From contig NZ_NSGG01000013.1 of NCBI RefSeq assembly GCF_002295065.1, positions 124,001-188,000 on the forward strand: a stretch of 64,000 nucleotides of DNA, written 5' to 3'. Made by a program: the position numbers and the translations under genes. Shown here in pieces: positions 10,101 through 18,350 of the stretch. This stretch comes from Mesorhizobium sp. WSM3859. GTDB lineage: Bacteria > Pseudomonadota > Alphaproteobacteria > Rhizobiales > Rhizobiaceae. How positions within the stretch are numbered: the first letter of the stretch is position 1; every line of letters begins with the position of its first letter. Below the pieces are notes generated by a model. It was given only the letters and a program-made list of their open reading frames with translations. It made no database searches and had not been told where the DNA came from.

Positions 10101-10707
10101 TTATCGGTTGCCTGGTGCGGTGCTTCTTCAGCAGTCCCAGGAACGCCAGCCAGCTTGCCTTGTCGCGCTCGCGGTCCGACTCCTGCGTCGTGTAGCGGCC
10201 GGCCGTATCGATCAGCACCGCCTCGTCGGTGAACCACCAGTCGCAGGACCGCGTGCCGCCGACGCCGGCCACCGGCTGCGCGCTGCCGGAGCCGGCAAGC
10301 GGGAATTTCAGCCCGGAATTGACCAGCGCCGTCGTCTTGCCGGCGCCCGGCGGGCCGATGATGATGTACCACGGAATGTCGTAGAGGAAATTGCGCTTGG
10401 CGCTCGTCCGCTTCAGCGTTGCGATGGCTTCGCTCATGCGCGCTTCGAGCACCTGCGAATCGTCGTTGCGCTCGTCGCTGCGCGCGATGGCCGTTTCCAG
10501 CGCCTTTTGCGCCTTCCGCCGCCGCCAGAAGCGGATCCCGTAGAACAGCGCGAGCACGGCGACGCTGACGCCGATGATCGTGGCTCTGAGCCACACAGGC
10601 CCGAGCGGGCGTGTATCGGCGAAGCGGATCAGCGGCCCGGCGTACCAGACCGCCGCCGAGAAGCCAGCGAGCGCAGCCAGGCTGAAGATCCGCAGCAGCC
10701 AGCGCAT
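7177..10707 (-). CDS. tssM: T6SS membrane complex protein TssM/IcmF, copy 1
   Basis: This 1176-residue inner-membrane protein has two N-terminal hydrophobic segments (about 5-25 and 40-60), a cytoplasmic GTPase-like domain with Walker A GPPGAGKTT at 118-126, a third membrane helix near 433-452 and a large periplasmic domain. TssM joins TssL and the lipoprotein TssJ to form the trans-envelope channel. Its start codon shares one base with the tssL1 stop (TGATG), so the pair is translationally coupled. A second, equally long TssM is encoded at 21954-25496. This copy sits with the kinase and phosphatase rather than with the core operon. Confidence 0.95.
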   Translation of the reverse strand: MRWLLRIFSLAALAGFSAAVWYAGPLIRFADTRPLGPVWLRATIIGVSVAVLALFYGIRFWRRRKAQKALETAIARSDERNDDSQVLEARMSEAIATLKRTSAKRNFLYDIPWYIIIGPPGAGKTTALVNSGLKFPLAGSGSAQPVAGVGGTRSCDWWFTDEAVLIDTAGRYTTQESDRERDKASWLAFLGLLKKHRTRQPINGVILAISLSDLIGFDDRQLDAHVTEIRSRLRELHETLKIQFPVYLLFTKADLVAGFMDYFGDFDEARRRKVWGATFQTADRTRNMAGEAPAEFDGLAKRLAEEVADRLQEETDPVVRIALFGFPAQFGALKSRITQFVGSLFDTSRSQVNVSLRGLYFSSGTQEGTPFDQVLGAIGRSFGSASQAHLSGAGKSFFLHDLLTEVIFPESGWVSFDRAAERRIRLARFSGLAVIALAALAALGLLGLSFFANRELIASTRQAMAHYRDSADSLLKATTVTDVDLENVIGPLDQLRNLPAGFEKGDQGKPIEETFGLSQRERLLSASKTAYRQALERTFRSRLLVQAERTIQARMADPIALYEPLKIYLMLGGKAPKVDDELIVSWMKQDWEENRYPGENNREGREQLEKHLRAMLALDDAYDPVFALNQPLVEAAQRSLGRMSLADRASAQIKSAVYAARLQDFSVAAKAGPEAQLLFERMDGSELADLHVPGLYTRAGFNRFFLPQLSRIAQMLVDDQWVLGGGGEQGGIDQDLPKLGPELIDRYGKEFAAAWNGILDQLKLKAMLKDKPQYLALSALAAPDSPVDQLFTAIADETALTKDAAAAGADAGTAEQDPASMAKGLARIGLQIAGGKSQSRAGASSAVAQNAGASVEAQFRSFQSLVSGAAGRRPLDALTQNFHDIFQSLKLAADVPSQTERVNANLQLQISTLRANVSRLPKPLARMVNAAADEFEGNVAETSVANLNLTLDQTVTRACEEAVNGRYPFARDSSEDIPMADFAKLFAPGGLMDRFFAQNLAPLIDMTGQEWSWKQDARSSKDLAKSTLKAFQAAAEIRAAFFPSGGSTPLVSITFTPTSLNSEADSAVLNVDGQTVQSAQAGNAPSILTWPSGAASGSASLSLVPEMPGRESALKFEGPWALKRLFDKATITGDGANTEARFVIGGRDVAYTIQAGSGANPLTLPALSGFSCPKAF

Positions 10708-12233
10708 CAGCCGCCGTTCTCCGCAGCACTGGTCTGCAAGCTCTCCTGTTTCGGGATCATCACGTCGACGCGGCGGTTCATGGCGCGGCCGTCCGCCGTG
10801 CCATTGTCGGCGATCGGTTCGTCCTCGCCCTTGCCGTCGGCGCTGAGCCGCGACGGATCCTTCAACTGCTTGGTCATCATCGCCTGCACGGCCTTGGCGC
10901 GAGCGACCGAGAGGTCGAAATTCGATTTGAACTGGCTCGATTTCTTCGGCTTCACATTGTCGGTGTGACCGACGATCTGGATCGGTCCGGGCTCAGCATC
11001 GAGCGCCGCGGCGAGATCGGCAGTAATCGGCAGGAACTGCGGCTTCGGCTCCGCCTGGCCGGGCGCGAACAAGAGCTGGTTGTTGATCTCGACGACGATA
11101 AACGCGCCCTTCTCGCCGACGCTCAGTCCGCCGCCGGCGATTTCCTTGGCAAGCGCGTCGCGGATACGGTCGATCTGGGCGGTGTCCGGAACCGCTGGCG
11201 GCGGCGGGCTGGCTTGCGCGGGTTCGGCGGGCGTCACCACGCTGGCGCGCTCGATCGTGACGGGCGTCGAGGGGTTGAGCGCCAGCAACTCGCCGGCGGT
11301 CGCGTCGCCTTCATCGGTGATCAGCACCCGCAGCCCGAAGAAGGCCGCTGTCACCAGCGTCGCCGCGGCGGCGGCGACCGCCCAGAGCGGCAGCCGCGCC
11401 CTTGGCTTCGGCAACGCCGCCGCCATGCCCTGCCAGCGCGGCGATATGTCGTCGGCGGCGCGCGGCTTGAAGTAGCGCAGCGTGTCGTAGACGTCGCGCC
11501 GGACGCGTTCGAGCGTGTCCCGTTCCCTGGCCAGCCCCCGATACTGGCCCTCGAAGCCCAGCGACAGGCAGGCATGCATCAGCTCCAGCAGATCGTAATG
11601 CGCTTCCGGCGTGGCGAGTATGTTGTTCAGGGCTTCGTAGAAACCTGCGCCGGTTGGTTGGGTGTGGAAGAACCGCGCCACCAGGCTGTGCTGAAGCCAG
11701 CCGTCCTTGCTCGGCCATGGCAGATTGCCGACGAGATCATCGGCGGTTTCGCAAAGGGCGAATTTGGCGATCCGAGCGTCTTCCTCGGCTACGCCTGCCT
11801 TCGCCATAGCAAGGTCGAAGGTCTCGATCGCGTCGGCGATATGCTCCGCCAAGGGTGCGGCTTGCCGGTCGACCGGTATCAGCCGCAATTGGCCGAGAAG
11901 CATCAGCAGCGGCGCGGAGGCGGCAAGGATCGGATTTGCTGCAACGTATTTCACGCCGGAGGCGGCATCGAGCAGGGCATCCTGCTGCATACCCGGCGCC
12001 GCGGCTACCCCCGGTGTCGGTGCTTGAAATAGCACGGTTCCGGACGACCAGCCGGTGGGCATCTGCTGGCCGCCGCCGGGATCGAACACCGTCGCTACGC
12101 GCGAAGGCGATGGGGCTGGCCGCCCGCTTTCCGGACCGGACTCCTCGGCAGCTGCAAGCGGCTTGTGCTTCGGTCGCGGCGCGCGGATGACAGTCTTGTC
12201 CGCCGGCCCGGAAGGATGGTCGTTCGAGCTCAT
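10707..12233 (-). CDS. tssL: T6SS TssL/DotU protein with C-terminal OmpA domain, copy 1
   Basis: This 508-residue protein has a disordered N-terminus, a DotU (IcmH) cytoplasmic domain (about 90-290), one transmembrane helix and a periplasmic OmpA-like domain with the peptidoglycan-binding motif GHTDN and a conserved NRR near the end. It is therefore an 'extended' TssL that anchors the membrane complex to the cell wall. The ATG at 12233 (MSSNDH) was chosen over an upstream GTG/ATG at 12260 because the DotU family does not need the extra nine residues and a purine-rich GAGGCG precedes it. It is paired with tssM1 downstream. Confidence 0.92.
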   Translation of the reverse strand: MSSNDHPSGPADKTVIRAPRPKHKPLAAAEESGPESGRPAPSPSRVATVFDPGGGQQMPTGWSSGTVLFQAPTPGVAAAPGMQQDALLDAASGVKYVAANPILAASAPLLMLLGQLRLIPVDRQAAPLAEHIADAIETFDLAMAKAGVAEEDARIAKFALCETADDLVGNLPWPSKDGWLQHSLVARFFHTQPTGAGFYEALNNILATPEAHYDLLELMHACLSLGFEGQYRGLARERDTLERVRRDVYDTLRYFKPRAADDISPRWQGMAAALPKPRARLPLWAVAAAAATLVTAAFFGLRVLITDEGDATAGELLALNPSTPVTIERASVVTPAEPAQASPPPPAVPDTAQIDRIRDALAKEIAGGGLSVGEKGAFIVVEINNQLLFAPGQAEPKPQFLPITADLAAALDAEPGPIQIVGHTDNVKPKKSSQFKSNFDLSVARAKAVQAMMTKQLKDPSRLSADGKGEDEPIADNGTADGRAMNRRVDVMIPKQESLQTSAAENGG

Positions 12234-12516
12234 CGGCGGCGCCTCGCCTTCTCGGCGCAAAAGGCATGTTTTCGATTGGGGAAACGCGTTTCAGGCTGAA
12301 CCTCGGCGGCGGGCCGCTTGGAAAGGCTCATCTCGCCGAAACATGACATTGCTGCACACGCCCCAAGCCTCGCCGCCTTGCCCGCCGGGCTGGCGTCCTC
12401 GTGCATTCTAGTCGCCCGGATACCCAATTGAAACGGGCCGCCGATTGAAATCGGGAAGCAAGATGCTGGAAGAGGCGGCTTCTTCTATGAGACCCGTCAC
12501 ATACGGCCGGCGCGGT
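12234..12516. other. Intergenic region upstream of tssL1
   Basis: There is no convincing gene here. The stretch between the tssL1 start and the palindromic repeat element at 12517 presumably holds the promoter or leader of the tssL1-tssM1-pppA-ppkA unit on the minus strand. No clear sigma-70 or sigma-54 box was recognised. Short open frames in this stretch have no supporting ribosome site or family match. Confidence 0.4.
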
Positions 12517-12614
12517 TAGAGCAATTCCAGGAAAAGTGTGAGCGGTTTCCGTCCGGAATTGCGTGAAAACAAGAAGATGGGGCATTTCACCGTTTCCGTG
12601 AAACGGTGAAATGC
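12517..12614. repeat. Rhizobial palindromic element with perfect 15-bp hairpin
   Basis: The element begins AGAGCAATTCC and its first part closes with the inverted end CCGGAATTGCG. It is followed by a perfect 15-bp stem (12582-12596 with 12600-12614, loop CGT). The stem ends 15 bases before the tagH1 stop codon, so it may also end or stabilise that transcript. A related copy in inverted orientation lies at 13753-13799, on the other side of tagH1. Confidence 0.75.
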
Positions 12615-12629
12615 GCTAGGCCTGTGCGG

Positions 12630-13709
12630 CTATTTCTGCTTGTCGGCCTTGGCGTAGGCTTCGGCGAAATAGGCGAGAAAGACATCCAGCATGCCGTTCT
12701 CGTGCTTGTCTTCCATCGTCCGCCATGTCGCGACGAGCGCATCCCAGGCCTGGCTCTTCCTGGACGAGAAGGACGCCGGCGGGATCTTCTTGGCGATCGC
12801 CTCCGGCGACAGGTCGTCGAGCAGCCGCGACAGCGCGGTCTGCATGGCGGCATAGGTCGCGATCTCGTGGGCCTTCAGGTCGCGGAACGCGTCCTCGATG
12901 CTGCGCCTGGCATCGAGATAGCCGGCCCTGCGCTTGGCGAACATGATCTCCAATATGTCGTCGGCGCCCGGCACGAATTTCAGCGGGTTGTTGTCCTCGG
13001 CGCCGATCATCGTGCGGTTCGCGCTCTTGGCGAGCACCTTTGCCGCTGCGCGCGCCTTGAGCAGCAGCGACAGTTGCTCGACCGTTGTCCTCAGCACCGC
13101 GCCGATCTCGGCCGCGACGTCATGCGGGTCGCGCGCCTGCAGCAAGTCCGGCGGCATGCCGGCCGCCCTGGCGATCTCTCGCAATATCGCATCCCTCTCC
13201 GCGGGCAGGTTGGCTGGCACTGCTGGGCCTGGCTGTAACGCCGAGGATGTCGAGACGGGCGCCGCCCTGGCCGGTTGCTGTTCCGGCGGATTGAGGAACG
13301 GCCCATGGCCGGGGTCCAGCGGGCGCCCGGTCGAGGGCGGCAGCTCGCGCTGCGTCGACCCCGTCCTGGTCTGGGGATGGCCGGTCGCGGCTCTCTCGTC
13401 TTTGATCGAAACGCCGACGACGTAGCGGCCGATCAACAGCCGGTCGCCCTGGGCCAGCCGGTGCGGCCCGGCCATGCGCTGGCTCGAACCGTTCACGAAC
13501 GTGCCATTGCGCGAGACATCGTAGAGCCAGAACGAACCCGCCTGGTAGCGGACCTCACAATGCCGGCCCGAGATGAATTTGTCCGGATCGGACAGCGTCC
13601 AGTCGCAATTCTCGCGGCCGATCTCGAAGCTGCGGTCGCGGGCGGCATAGCTGGCGGCCGTGCCGGCCTGCAGCCTGTCGACATTACTGATCTGGAGAGA
13701 GATGAACAT
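12630..13709 (-). CDS. tagH: T6SS FHA-domain scaffold protein (TagH/Fha), copy 1
   Basis: This 359-residue protein has an N-terminal FHA domain (about 28-85) with the phosphothreonine-binding signature GR, SGRHC and NGTFVNG. A Pro/Thr-rich linker (about 115-170) and a C-terminal helical domain typical of T6SS FHA proteins follow. FHA proteins are substrates of PpkA and drive assembly of the membrane complex. A second FHA gene is present at 28657-30108. This copy stands alone between two palindromic elements, upstream of the tssL1 unit and divergent from vgrG. Confidence 0.88.
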   Translation of the reverse strand: MFISLQISNVDRLQAGTAASYAARDRSFEIGRENCDWTLSDPDKFISGRHCEVRYQAGSFWLYDVSRNGTFVNGSSQRMAGPHRLAQGDRLLIGRYVVGVSIKDERAATGHPQTRTGSTQRELPPSTGRPLDPGHGPFLNPPEQQPARAAPVSTSSALQPGPAVPANLPAERDAILREIARAAGMPPDLLQARDPHDVAAEIGAVLRTTVEQLSLLLKARAAAKVLAKSANRTMIGAEDNNPLKFVPGADDILEIMFAKRRAGYLDARRSIEDAFRDLKAHEIATYAAMQTALSRLLDDLSPEAIAKKIPPASFSSRKSQAWDALVATWRTMEDKHENGMLDVFLAYFAEAYAKADKQK

Positions 13710-14016
13710 CCGGAAGCGTCGCCGAACTTGGTCAACAAATGCTTATCTGTCGCGCAATTCCGGGCGGAAAACCATTGAGCGCCCTTCCGGAATTGCTCTA
13801 CTATTCTAGCAGCTTGCAAGCCGAGCGGGAGAGGAGCGTTTCACACCGGCGCATCCGCACGCTTTAGCCATCGCTATTATTTGGCCTCCCTCAAACATGT
13901 GCTAGGCTGACGCGGTACGGTGCGGTGAACTGGAACGCTCCCGAACGTGATGCAGTTAATAGAGCGGGGGTTTCAAACCATCACACTTGCGGCCGCGTCG
14001 AGGAGGGGCACGACCC
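13710..14016. promoter_or_regulatory. Divergent intergenic region between tagH1 and vgrG
   Basis: These 307 bases separate the divergent starts of tagH1 (minus) and vgrG (plus), so both promoters must lie here or be read through. The first part carries the repeat at 13753-13799. The last part holds a strong ribosome site (AGGAGGGG, about 14001-14008) for vgrG. No -35/-10 pair was recognised with confidence. Confidence 0.5.
13753..13799. repeat. Rhizobial palindromic element, short inverted copy
   Basis: The inverted ends CGCAATTCCGG and CCGGAATTGCTCT flank a core related to the element at 12517-12614, but in the opposite orientation. It lies 44 bases upstream of the tagH1 start. Confidence 0.65.
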
Positions 14017-16317
14017 ATGCCGAACGAACGTGCCACGGTTGTACAGACGCCGGCTGGCGCCGACCTGACCTTCACCCATCTCATCGGCCGCGATGAGATC
14101 AGCCGCTGTTTTGCCTATACGGTCGGTTTCGTCTCGAAGAACCGCGACATCGACCCGCTGAAGATGCTGGGCGGGGTCGTTTCGGTCGAGGGCGAATCCG
14201 ACCCGAAGCGCTGGTTCAGTGGCCTCGTGTCGGATTTCAAGCTGACCCGCATCGAGGACCGGCTGGCTTTCTACGAGGCGACCGTCAGGCCGTGGCTCTG
14301 GTTCCTCGGCAACACCACCGATTGCCGCATCTTTCAGAACATGACGGCGGTGGAGATCGTCGAGAAGATCTGCTCGAAATACGGCATCGCCAAATTCGAG
14401 AAGCGGCTGCAGGGCTCCTATCCCCAGCGCGAATATTGCGTGCAGTACGACGAGAGCGATCTCGATTTCGTGCAGCGGCTGCTCGAGCACGAAGGCATCT
14501 TCTATTTCTTCGAGCATGACGAGGGCAAGCACACGCTCATCCTCTGTGACGCGATGAGCAAGCTGAAGCCGGCGCCCGGTTACGACAAGGTGCTCTACAA
14601 CTTCGAGGGCCAGGCCTCGCGGCGCGACGTCGAATACATCACCGAATGGATACCTGGCAGCGCGGTTCGGCCGGGCGCCTTTGCCCACACCGACTATGAT
14701 TTCGAGAAGCCCGGCGCCGATCTGATGGCGAAATCCGCCCAACCTTTCGCCCATAAGGAAGCCTCGGGCGAGAACTATCGCCAGCCGGGCGCGCATCTCG
14801 ATGTCGGGCGCGGCGACAAGATCGCCGGGATCCGCCGCGAGGAGCTTCAGGCCGTGCACCAGCACAGCACGGCGGTTGGCACGGTGCGCGGCCTTTTTTC
14901 CGGCTGCAAGTTCACGCTGGAGAGCTTTCCGCGTGACGACCAGAACCAGGACTATCTGGTGATCAGTGCCGAATACCGGCTGTTCGATCCGGGCTACCGG
15001 ACCCAGAACGAGGCCCACAACGAGAATTTCAAGGTGGTGCTCGGCGTCGCGCCCACCAAATTGCCCTACCGCCCGCCGCGCATCACGCCGCGGCCGATCA
15101 TGCGCGGCCCGCAGACCGCGACGGTCGTCGGCCCTTCGGGCGAGGAAATCTTCACCGACAAATACGCGCGCGTGAAGGTGCAGTTCCACTGGGACCGCCT
15201 CGGCAAGAAGGACCAGAACTCGTCCTGCTTCGTGCGCGTCTCGCAGACATGGGCCGGCAGCAACTGGGGTTTCATCCAGATCCCGCGCATCGGCCAGGAG
15301 GTCATCGTCGATTTCATCGAGGGCGACCCTGATCTGCCGATCATCACCGGCCGCGTCTACAACGCCTCGCAGATGCCGCCCTATGGGCTGCCGGGCAATG
15401 CCACGCAGTCGGGCTGGAAGTCGAATTCCTCGAAAGGCGGCGGCGGCCACAACGAGCTGATGTTCGAGGACAAGGCCGGCTCCGAGCTGGTCAATTTCCA
15501 GGCCCAGAAAGACCACCACCTGCTGATCAAGCACGACCGCAACAAGACAGTCCAGCACGACCAGTCCGACCGCATCGACCACGACGCCAAGCACTCCGTC
15601 GGCCACAACCTCGACGAGGACGTCGGCAACAACAAGACGGTCAAGATCGGCGTCGACCAGACGACGAATATCGGCAGCAACGATACCGAGACGGTGGGCA
15701 AAGATCGGTCGCTGACGGTGATGGCCAACGAGACGATTCACGTCGTCGCCAATTCGACGGAGAACATCGACGCCAACCATTCGCAAACGGTGGGGCTGGT
15801 GCAGACGGTGACCGTGGGAGCGGCGCGTGTGGATACGGTGGGGGCTGCCGAGGCGAGAACCGTGGGAGCTTCTCAGACGAATACGATCGGGGCGACGAGA
15901 AGCGTGACGGTGGGGGCCGGGCAGAGCCATAGCATCGGGGCTGATGACAGTTGGACGGTTGGCGCTGGCCAGAGCATTCAGATCGGCGCTGATCAGACTG
16001 TCTCCATTGGAGCCAGCCAGGCATCGGAAATCGGCGCCGGCCGAAGCACAAAAATAGCCGAGGACGATGCCACGGACGTAGGTGCGGGACATCTGCTTAC
16101 CGTGGCAAAGGACAGCGGCATGAAGGTCGGCAAGAACTTTGTCCTCGAGGCTGGGGATTCCATAACCTTGAAATGCGGCTCGTCTACGGTGGTTATGAAA
16201 AAGGACGGCACGATTTCCATTAACGGCAAGGATATTGGTTTCAACGGATCCGGAAAGATAACCGCAAAGGCATCAAGCGATATCGTACTGAAGGGTTCCA
16301 AAATCGTCGAAAACTGA
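14017..16317 (+). CDS. vgrG: T6SS spike protein VgrG (TssI)
   Basis: This 766-residue spike protein has gp27-like and gp5-OB-like domains over about the first 480 residues. A predicted triple-stranded beta-helix follows, made of octapeptide repeats (about residues 545-700) like the VxGxxxxx repeats of phage T4 gp5. A conserved tail (KKDGTISINGKDI) closes the protein. There is no C-terminal enzyme domain, so it should carry effectors non-covalently on a PAAR tip. The ATG at 14017 follows AGGAGGGG. From about base 15780 onward third codon positions become visibly more A/T-rich, matching the downstream genes rather than the VgrG body. DUF6484 and TIGR02270 genes follow on the same strand. Confidence 0.96.
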   Translation: MPNERATVVQTPAGADLTFTHLIGRDEISRCFAYTVGFVSKNRDIDPLKMLGGVVSVEGESDPKRWFSGLVSDFKLTRIEDRLAFYEATVRPWLWFLGNTTDCRIFQNMTAVEIVEKICSKYGIAKFEKRLQGSYPQREYCVQYDESDLDFVQRLLEHEGIFYFFEHDEGKHTLILCDAMSKLKPAPGYDKVLYNFEGQASRRDVEYITEWIPGSAVRPGAFAHTDYDFEKPGADLMAKSAQPFAHKEASGENYRQPGAHLDVGRGDKIAGIRREELQAVHQHSTAVGTVRGLFSGCKFTLESFPRDDQNQDYLVISAEYRLFDPGYRTQNEAHNENFKVVLGVAPTKLPYRPPRITPRPIMRGPQTATVVGPSGEEIFTDKYARVKVQFHWDRLGKKDQNSSCFVRVSQTWAGSNWGFIQIPRIGQEVIVDFIEGDPDLPIITGRVYNASQMPPYGLPGNATQSGWKSNSSKGGGGHNELMFEDKAGSELVNFQAQKDHHLLIKHDRNKTVQHDQSDRIDHDAKHSVGHNLDEDVGNNKTVKIGVDQTTNIGSNDTETVGKDRSLTVMANETIHVVANSTENIDANHSQTVGLVQTVTVGAARVDTVGAAEARTVGASQTNTIGATRSVTVGAGQSHSIGADDSWTVGAGQSIQIGADQTVSIGASQASEIGAGRSTKIAEDDATDVGAGHLLTVAKDSGMKVGKNFVLEAGDSITLKCGSSTVVMKKDGTISINGKDIGFNGSGKITAKASSDIVLKGSKIVEN
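15787..16098 (+). repeat. Thirteen in-frame 24-bp degenerate repeats in vgrG
   Basis: Thirteen consecutive 8-codon units of the form (T/S)(V/I)GAxxxx encode the needle-like beta-helix of VgrG. The period is exactly 24 bp throughout. The units differ at the DNA level, so this is a structural protein repeat and not a recent tandem duplication. Confidence 0.85.
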
Positions 16318-16328
16318 GGAACAAAGTA

Positions 16329-16754
16329 ATGTCGAAAGTCAAAGACCGGATCGACGGTGTTGTTATTGGGCAGCTGATGGGTTTCGAAGGTGACGCGCCA
16401 TTGGTTGTGTTCGCCGGCAACCGGCGGGACGTTGCCGTGGCGGCTCGCAGCCTGGTGGCGCTTGAGGACGCCGGTATCGGAGCTGAACTGGCGCTCCTGT
16501 TCGAACAAGGCGATCCGGGTAAGCCGTTGATCGTGGGGCGGATAGTGGGGCCGGGTAAGTTGCGGTCACGCTCCGAGATTTCGCACAAGGAAGGTAAGGT
16601 TCTCGTTGAGGCGGCTGGCGGGATCGAATTGCGGTGCGGTAAGGCTTCAATTGTAATGCATCCCGACGGTCGTATTACCATCCGCGGTTCCAACATCGTT
16701 AGTCACGCCTCGGTCGCCAATCGTATCCGCGGCGGCTCGGTTCATTTAAATTGA
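16329..16754 (+). CDS. DUF6484 domain protein of a T6SS cargo cassette
   Basis: This 141-residue protein opens with a beta-rich domain (GVVIGQLMGFEG ... PLIVGRIVG) typical of DUF6484 proteins that sit directly after vgrG. A C-terminal segment (LRCGKASIVMHPDGRITIRGS) resembles the VgrG tail beta-helix. It starts 11 bases after vgrG and its stop overlaps the region of the next start, so it is co-transcribed. The likely role is a VgrG-associated adaptor for cargo loading; this is inferred from context. Confidence 0.75.
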   Translation: MSKVKDRIDGVVIGQLMGFEGDAPLVVFAGNRRDVAVAARSLVALEDAGIGAELALLFEQGDPGKPLIVGRIVGPGKLRSRSEISHKEGKVLVEAAGGIELRCGKASIVMHPDGRITIRGSNIVSHASVANRIRGGSVHLN

Positions 16755-16756
16755 CC

Positions 16757-17827
16757 ATGGCATCGGCACGCGCCCGAATAGTACCGGACGTCCTGCGAGA
16801 GCATGCGGCGCTTGCGGCTTTTCAATGGGCTCAGCGCGACAATCTAGCTGCGGCCGATCCCCCGGCTACCGATGTCGTGGCTGGCATCGATATCCGGCTT
16901 GAAAGCAATCTCGACGCGCTGCGTATTGCAGGTGGCGACGCTTGGGCTTTCGCTATTGAACAATGGATTGCGTACCCCGAGAAGGGTGAATTGTTCGTCA
17001 TAGGCTTTTTGGCGCTTGAGTTTAGAGATGCCGACTTCATAGAGCAGGCGGTTGACTTTGCACGAAATCATCCGGATGCCGATAGCGGCCTGATCGGCGC
17101 ATTCCGGTGGCTGCCGCCCGCTCCGAACGCCGCGCTGGTCCGATCGTGGCTGGCAGGCATTGAGCCGACGAGGTGTGGCTTGGCGATAGCGATCTTGACG
17201 GAATATAGGGTCGATCCAGGTCATAGGCTGGCGCGGTTGATCGATCACGACAGCGCTTATGTGCGAGCGCAAGCCTGTCGTTTGGCCGGAACCCTCGGAC
17301 GACGAGATTTGGCGGATCGGATCAGAGGTCGACTTGACGATGCCTCCGAAGCAGTGCGGTTCTGGTCAGGTTGGGCCGGTGTCAAACTGGGATTCGGCGT
17401 CGAAGCGGCCGAGCACCTGAAGCCGGCGGCGGTGAAGGGTTCCCTTGAAGCGTTGCGGGCCGTGGTGGAGGCGGGACCGGAAACGAGCGTAAGGGCGTGG
17501 CTCGGCGGTCTTTTTGAGGTCGAAGCGACTCGCGCGATTGCGGTGCGGGGAGCTGGTATGCTGGGTGATCGGAGCGTACTGACATGGCTCATTCGTCAAA
17601 TGAGCGTCCCTGCGCTCGCGCCGGCAGCGGGCGCCGCATTCCTGCAACTTTTTCCGGAAGCCGCCAAAGAGGAAGGTCTATTCGTCGCCGATTTGGATGT
17701 GCTGGGGGAGGCTTTTCAACAGGACGATGCACCGTCGGGCGAACTGCCTGTGGCCGCCCGGATCAAGCATTGGGCGGATCAGAGAGGCATGTTGCCGCGC
17801 AAGACAATCCGCGCCGCTGCCCGCTGA
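16757..17827 (+). CDS. TIGR02270 family T6SS-associated HEAT-repeat-like protein
   Basis: This protein of about 356 residues has the pattern of the TIGR02270 family: an N-terminal segment ending in LxAxxxAWxFA-like sequence, then alpha-helical repeats resembling HEAT or PBS-lyase repeats (for example DSAYVRAQACRLAGTLGR). The family is found beside VgrG, DUF2169 and PAAR-like genes and is thought to help effector delivery; no activity is established. The ATG at 16757 is preferred; a TTG two codons upstream overlaps the DUF6484 stop. Its stop codon abuts the stop of the convergent immunity gene with no base between. Confidence 0.75.
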   Translation: MASARARIVPDVLREHAALAAFQWAQRDNLAAADPPATDVVAGIDIRLESNLDALRIAGGDAWAFAIEQWIAYPEKGELFVIGFLALEFRDADFIEQAVDFARNHPDADSGLIGAFRWLPPAPNAALVRSWLAGIEPTRCGLAIAILTEYRVDPGHRLARLIDHDSAYVRAQACRLAGTLGRRDLADRIRGRLDDASEAVRFWSGWAGVKLGFGVEAAEHLKPAAVKGSLEALRAVVEAGPETSVRAWLGGLFEVEATRAIAVRGAGMLGDRSVLTWLIRQMSVPALAPAAGAAFLQLFPEAAKEEGLFVADLDVLGEAFQQDDAPSGELPVAARIKHWADQRGMLPRKTIRAAAR

Positions 17828-18349
17828 TCAATCACCTACCAACTGGCGATAAGTTTGCTCGCTCTGTTTGAGATAGGCGACAAAATCATCATAATAAAAT
17901 TCATTGTCGTCGCTGACATACATGATCTGCCAGTCGGTGTCCTTTGATTCACTCTCGCTCGGATCAGGAAGAACCAGAAGATATTTAGCTGGGGTGATAT
18001 CTGATGTGCCGATAATCAGTGTGTGTTCCGGATACTCAAGCTCTTCGAGCCAGACATCCCGATACCACTGGGCAAACGTGTTGTTTTTGTAGGCGTTTGC
18101 AATCTCTTGGCAAGACATCAAAGAGACATGCGCGTCTACGAAATCCCATCCGTTGGAAAGAGACAAGAACAAGCGATAGCTATCTGGCAACCGAAGTCCC
18201 AACTGATTCTCAAGTGCCTTGATCGCTTGTTCGGAAGCGCCCTGCCGCAACGCCGAAACAGGGTCATCCTCATCATCGAAATATCGATTTCGAATCGCAA
18301 CTCCGCGATCGAGCATTTCCTTCAGGCGTTTGGCGTCGATCTCGGCCAT
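17828..18349 (-). CDS. SMI1/KNR4 family immunity protein
   Basis: This 173-residue acidic cytoplasmic protein has the SMI1/KNR4 fold signature: an N-terminal ALENQLGLRLPDSYRLFLSLSNGW segment split over about residues 46-69, and an aromatic/acidic C-terminus. Such proteins are common immunity proteins for polymorphic and T6SS nuclease toxins. The start codon lies one base after the stop of the DUF4150 effector gene, the normal arrangement of an effector-immunity pair. Base composition is clearly more A/T-rich than the T6SS core, suggesting lateral transfer of the pair. Confidence 0.85.
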   Translation of the reverse strand: MAEIDAKRLKEMLDRGVAIRNRYFDDEDDPVSALRQGASEQAIKALENQLGLRLPDSYRLFLSLSNGWDFVDAHVSLMSCQEIANAYKNNTFAQWYRDVWLEELEYPEHTLIIGTSDITPAKYLLVLPDPSESESKDTDWQIMYVSDDNEFYYDDFVAYLKQSEQTYRQLVGD

Positions 18350-18350
18350 G

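Noticed and set aside
8059..10968. Plus-strand open frame of 969 codons opposite tssM1
   Set aside because: It is antisense to a clear TssM reading frame with all domain motifs. Composition is typical of a shadow frame.
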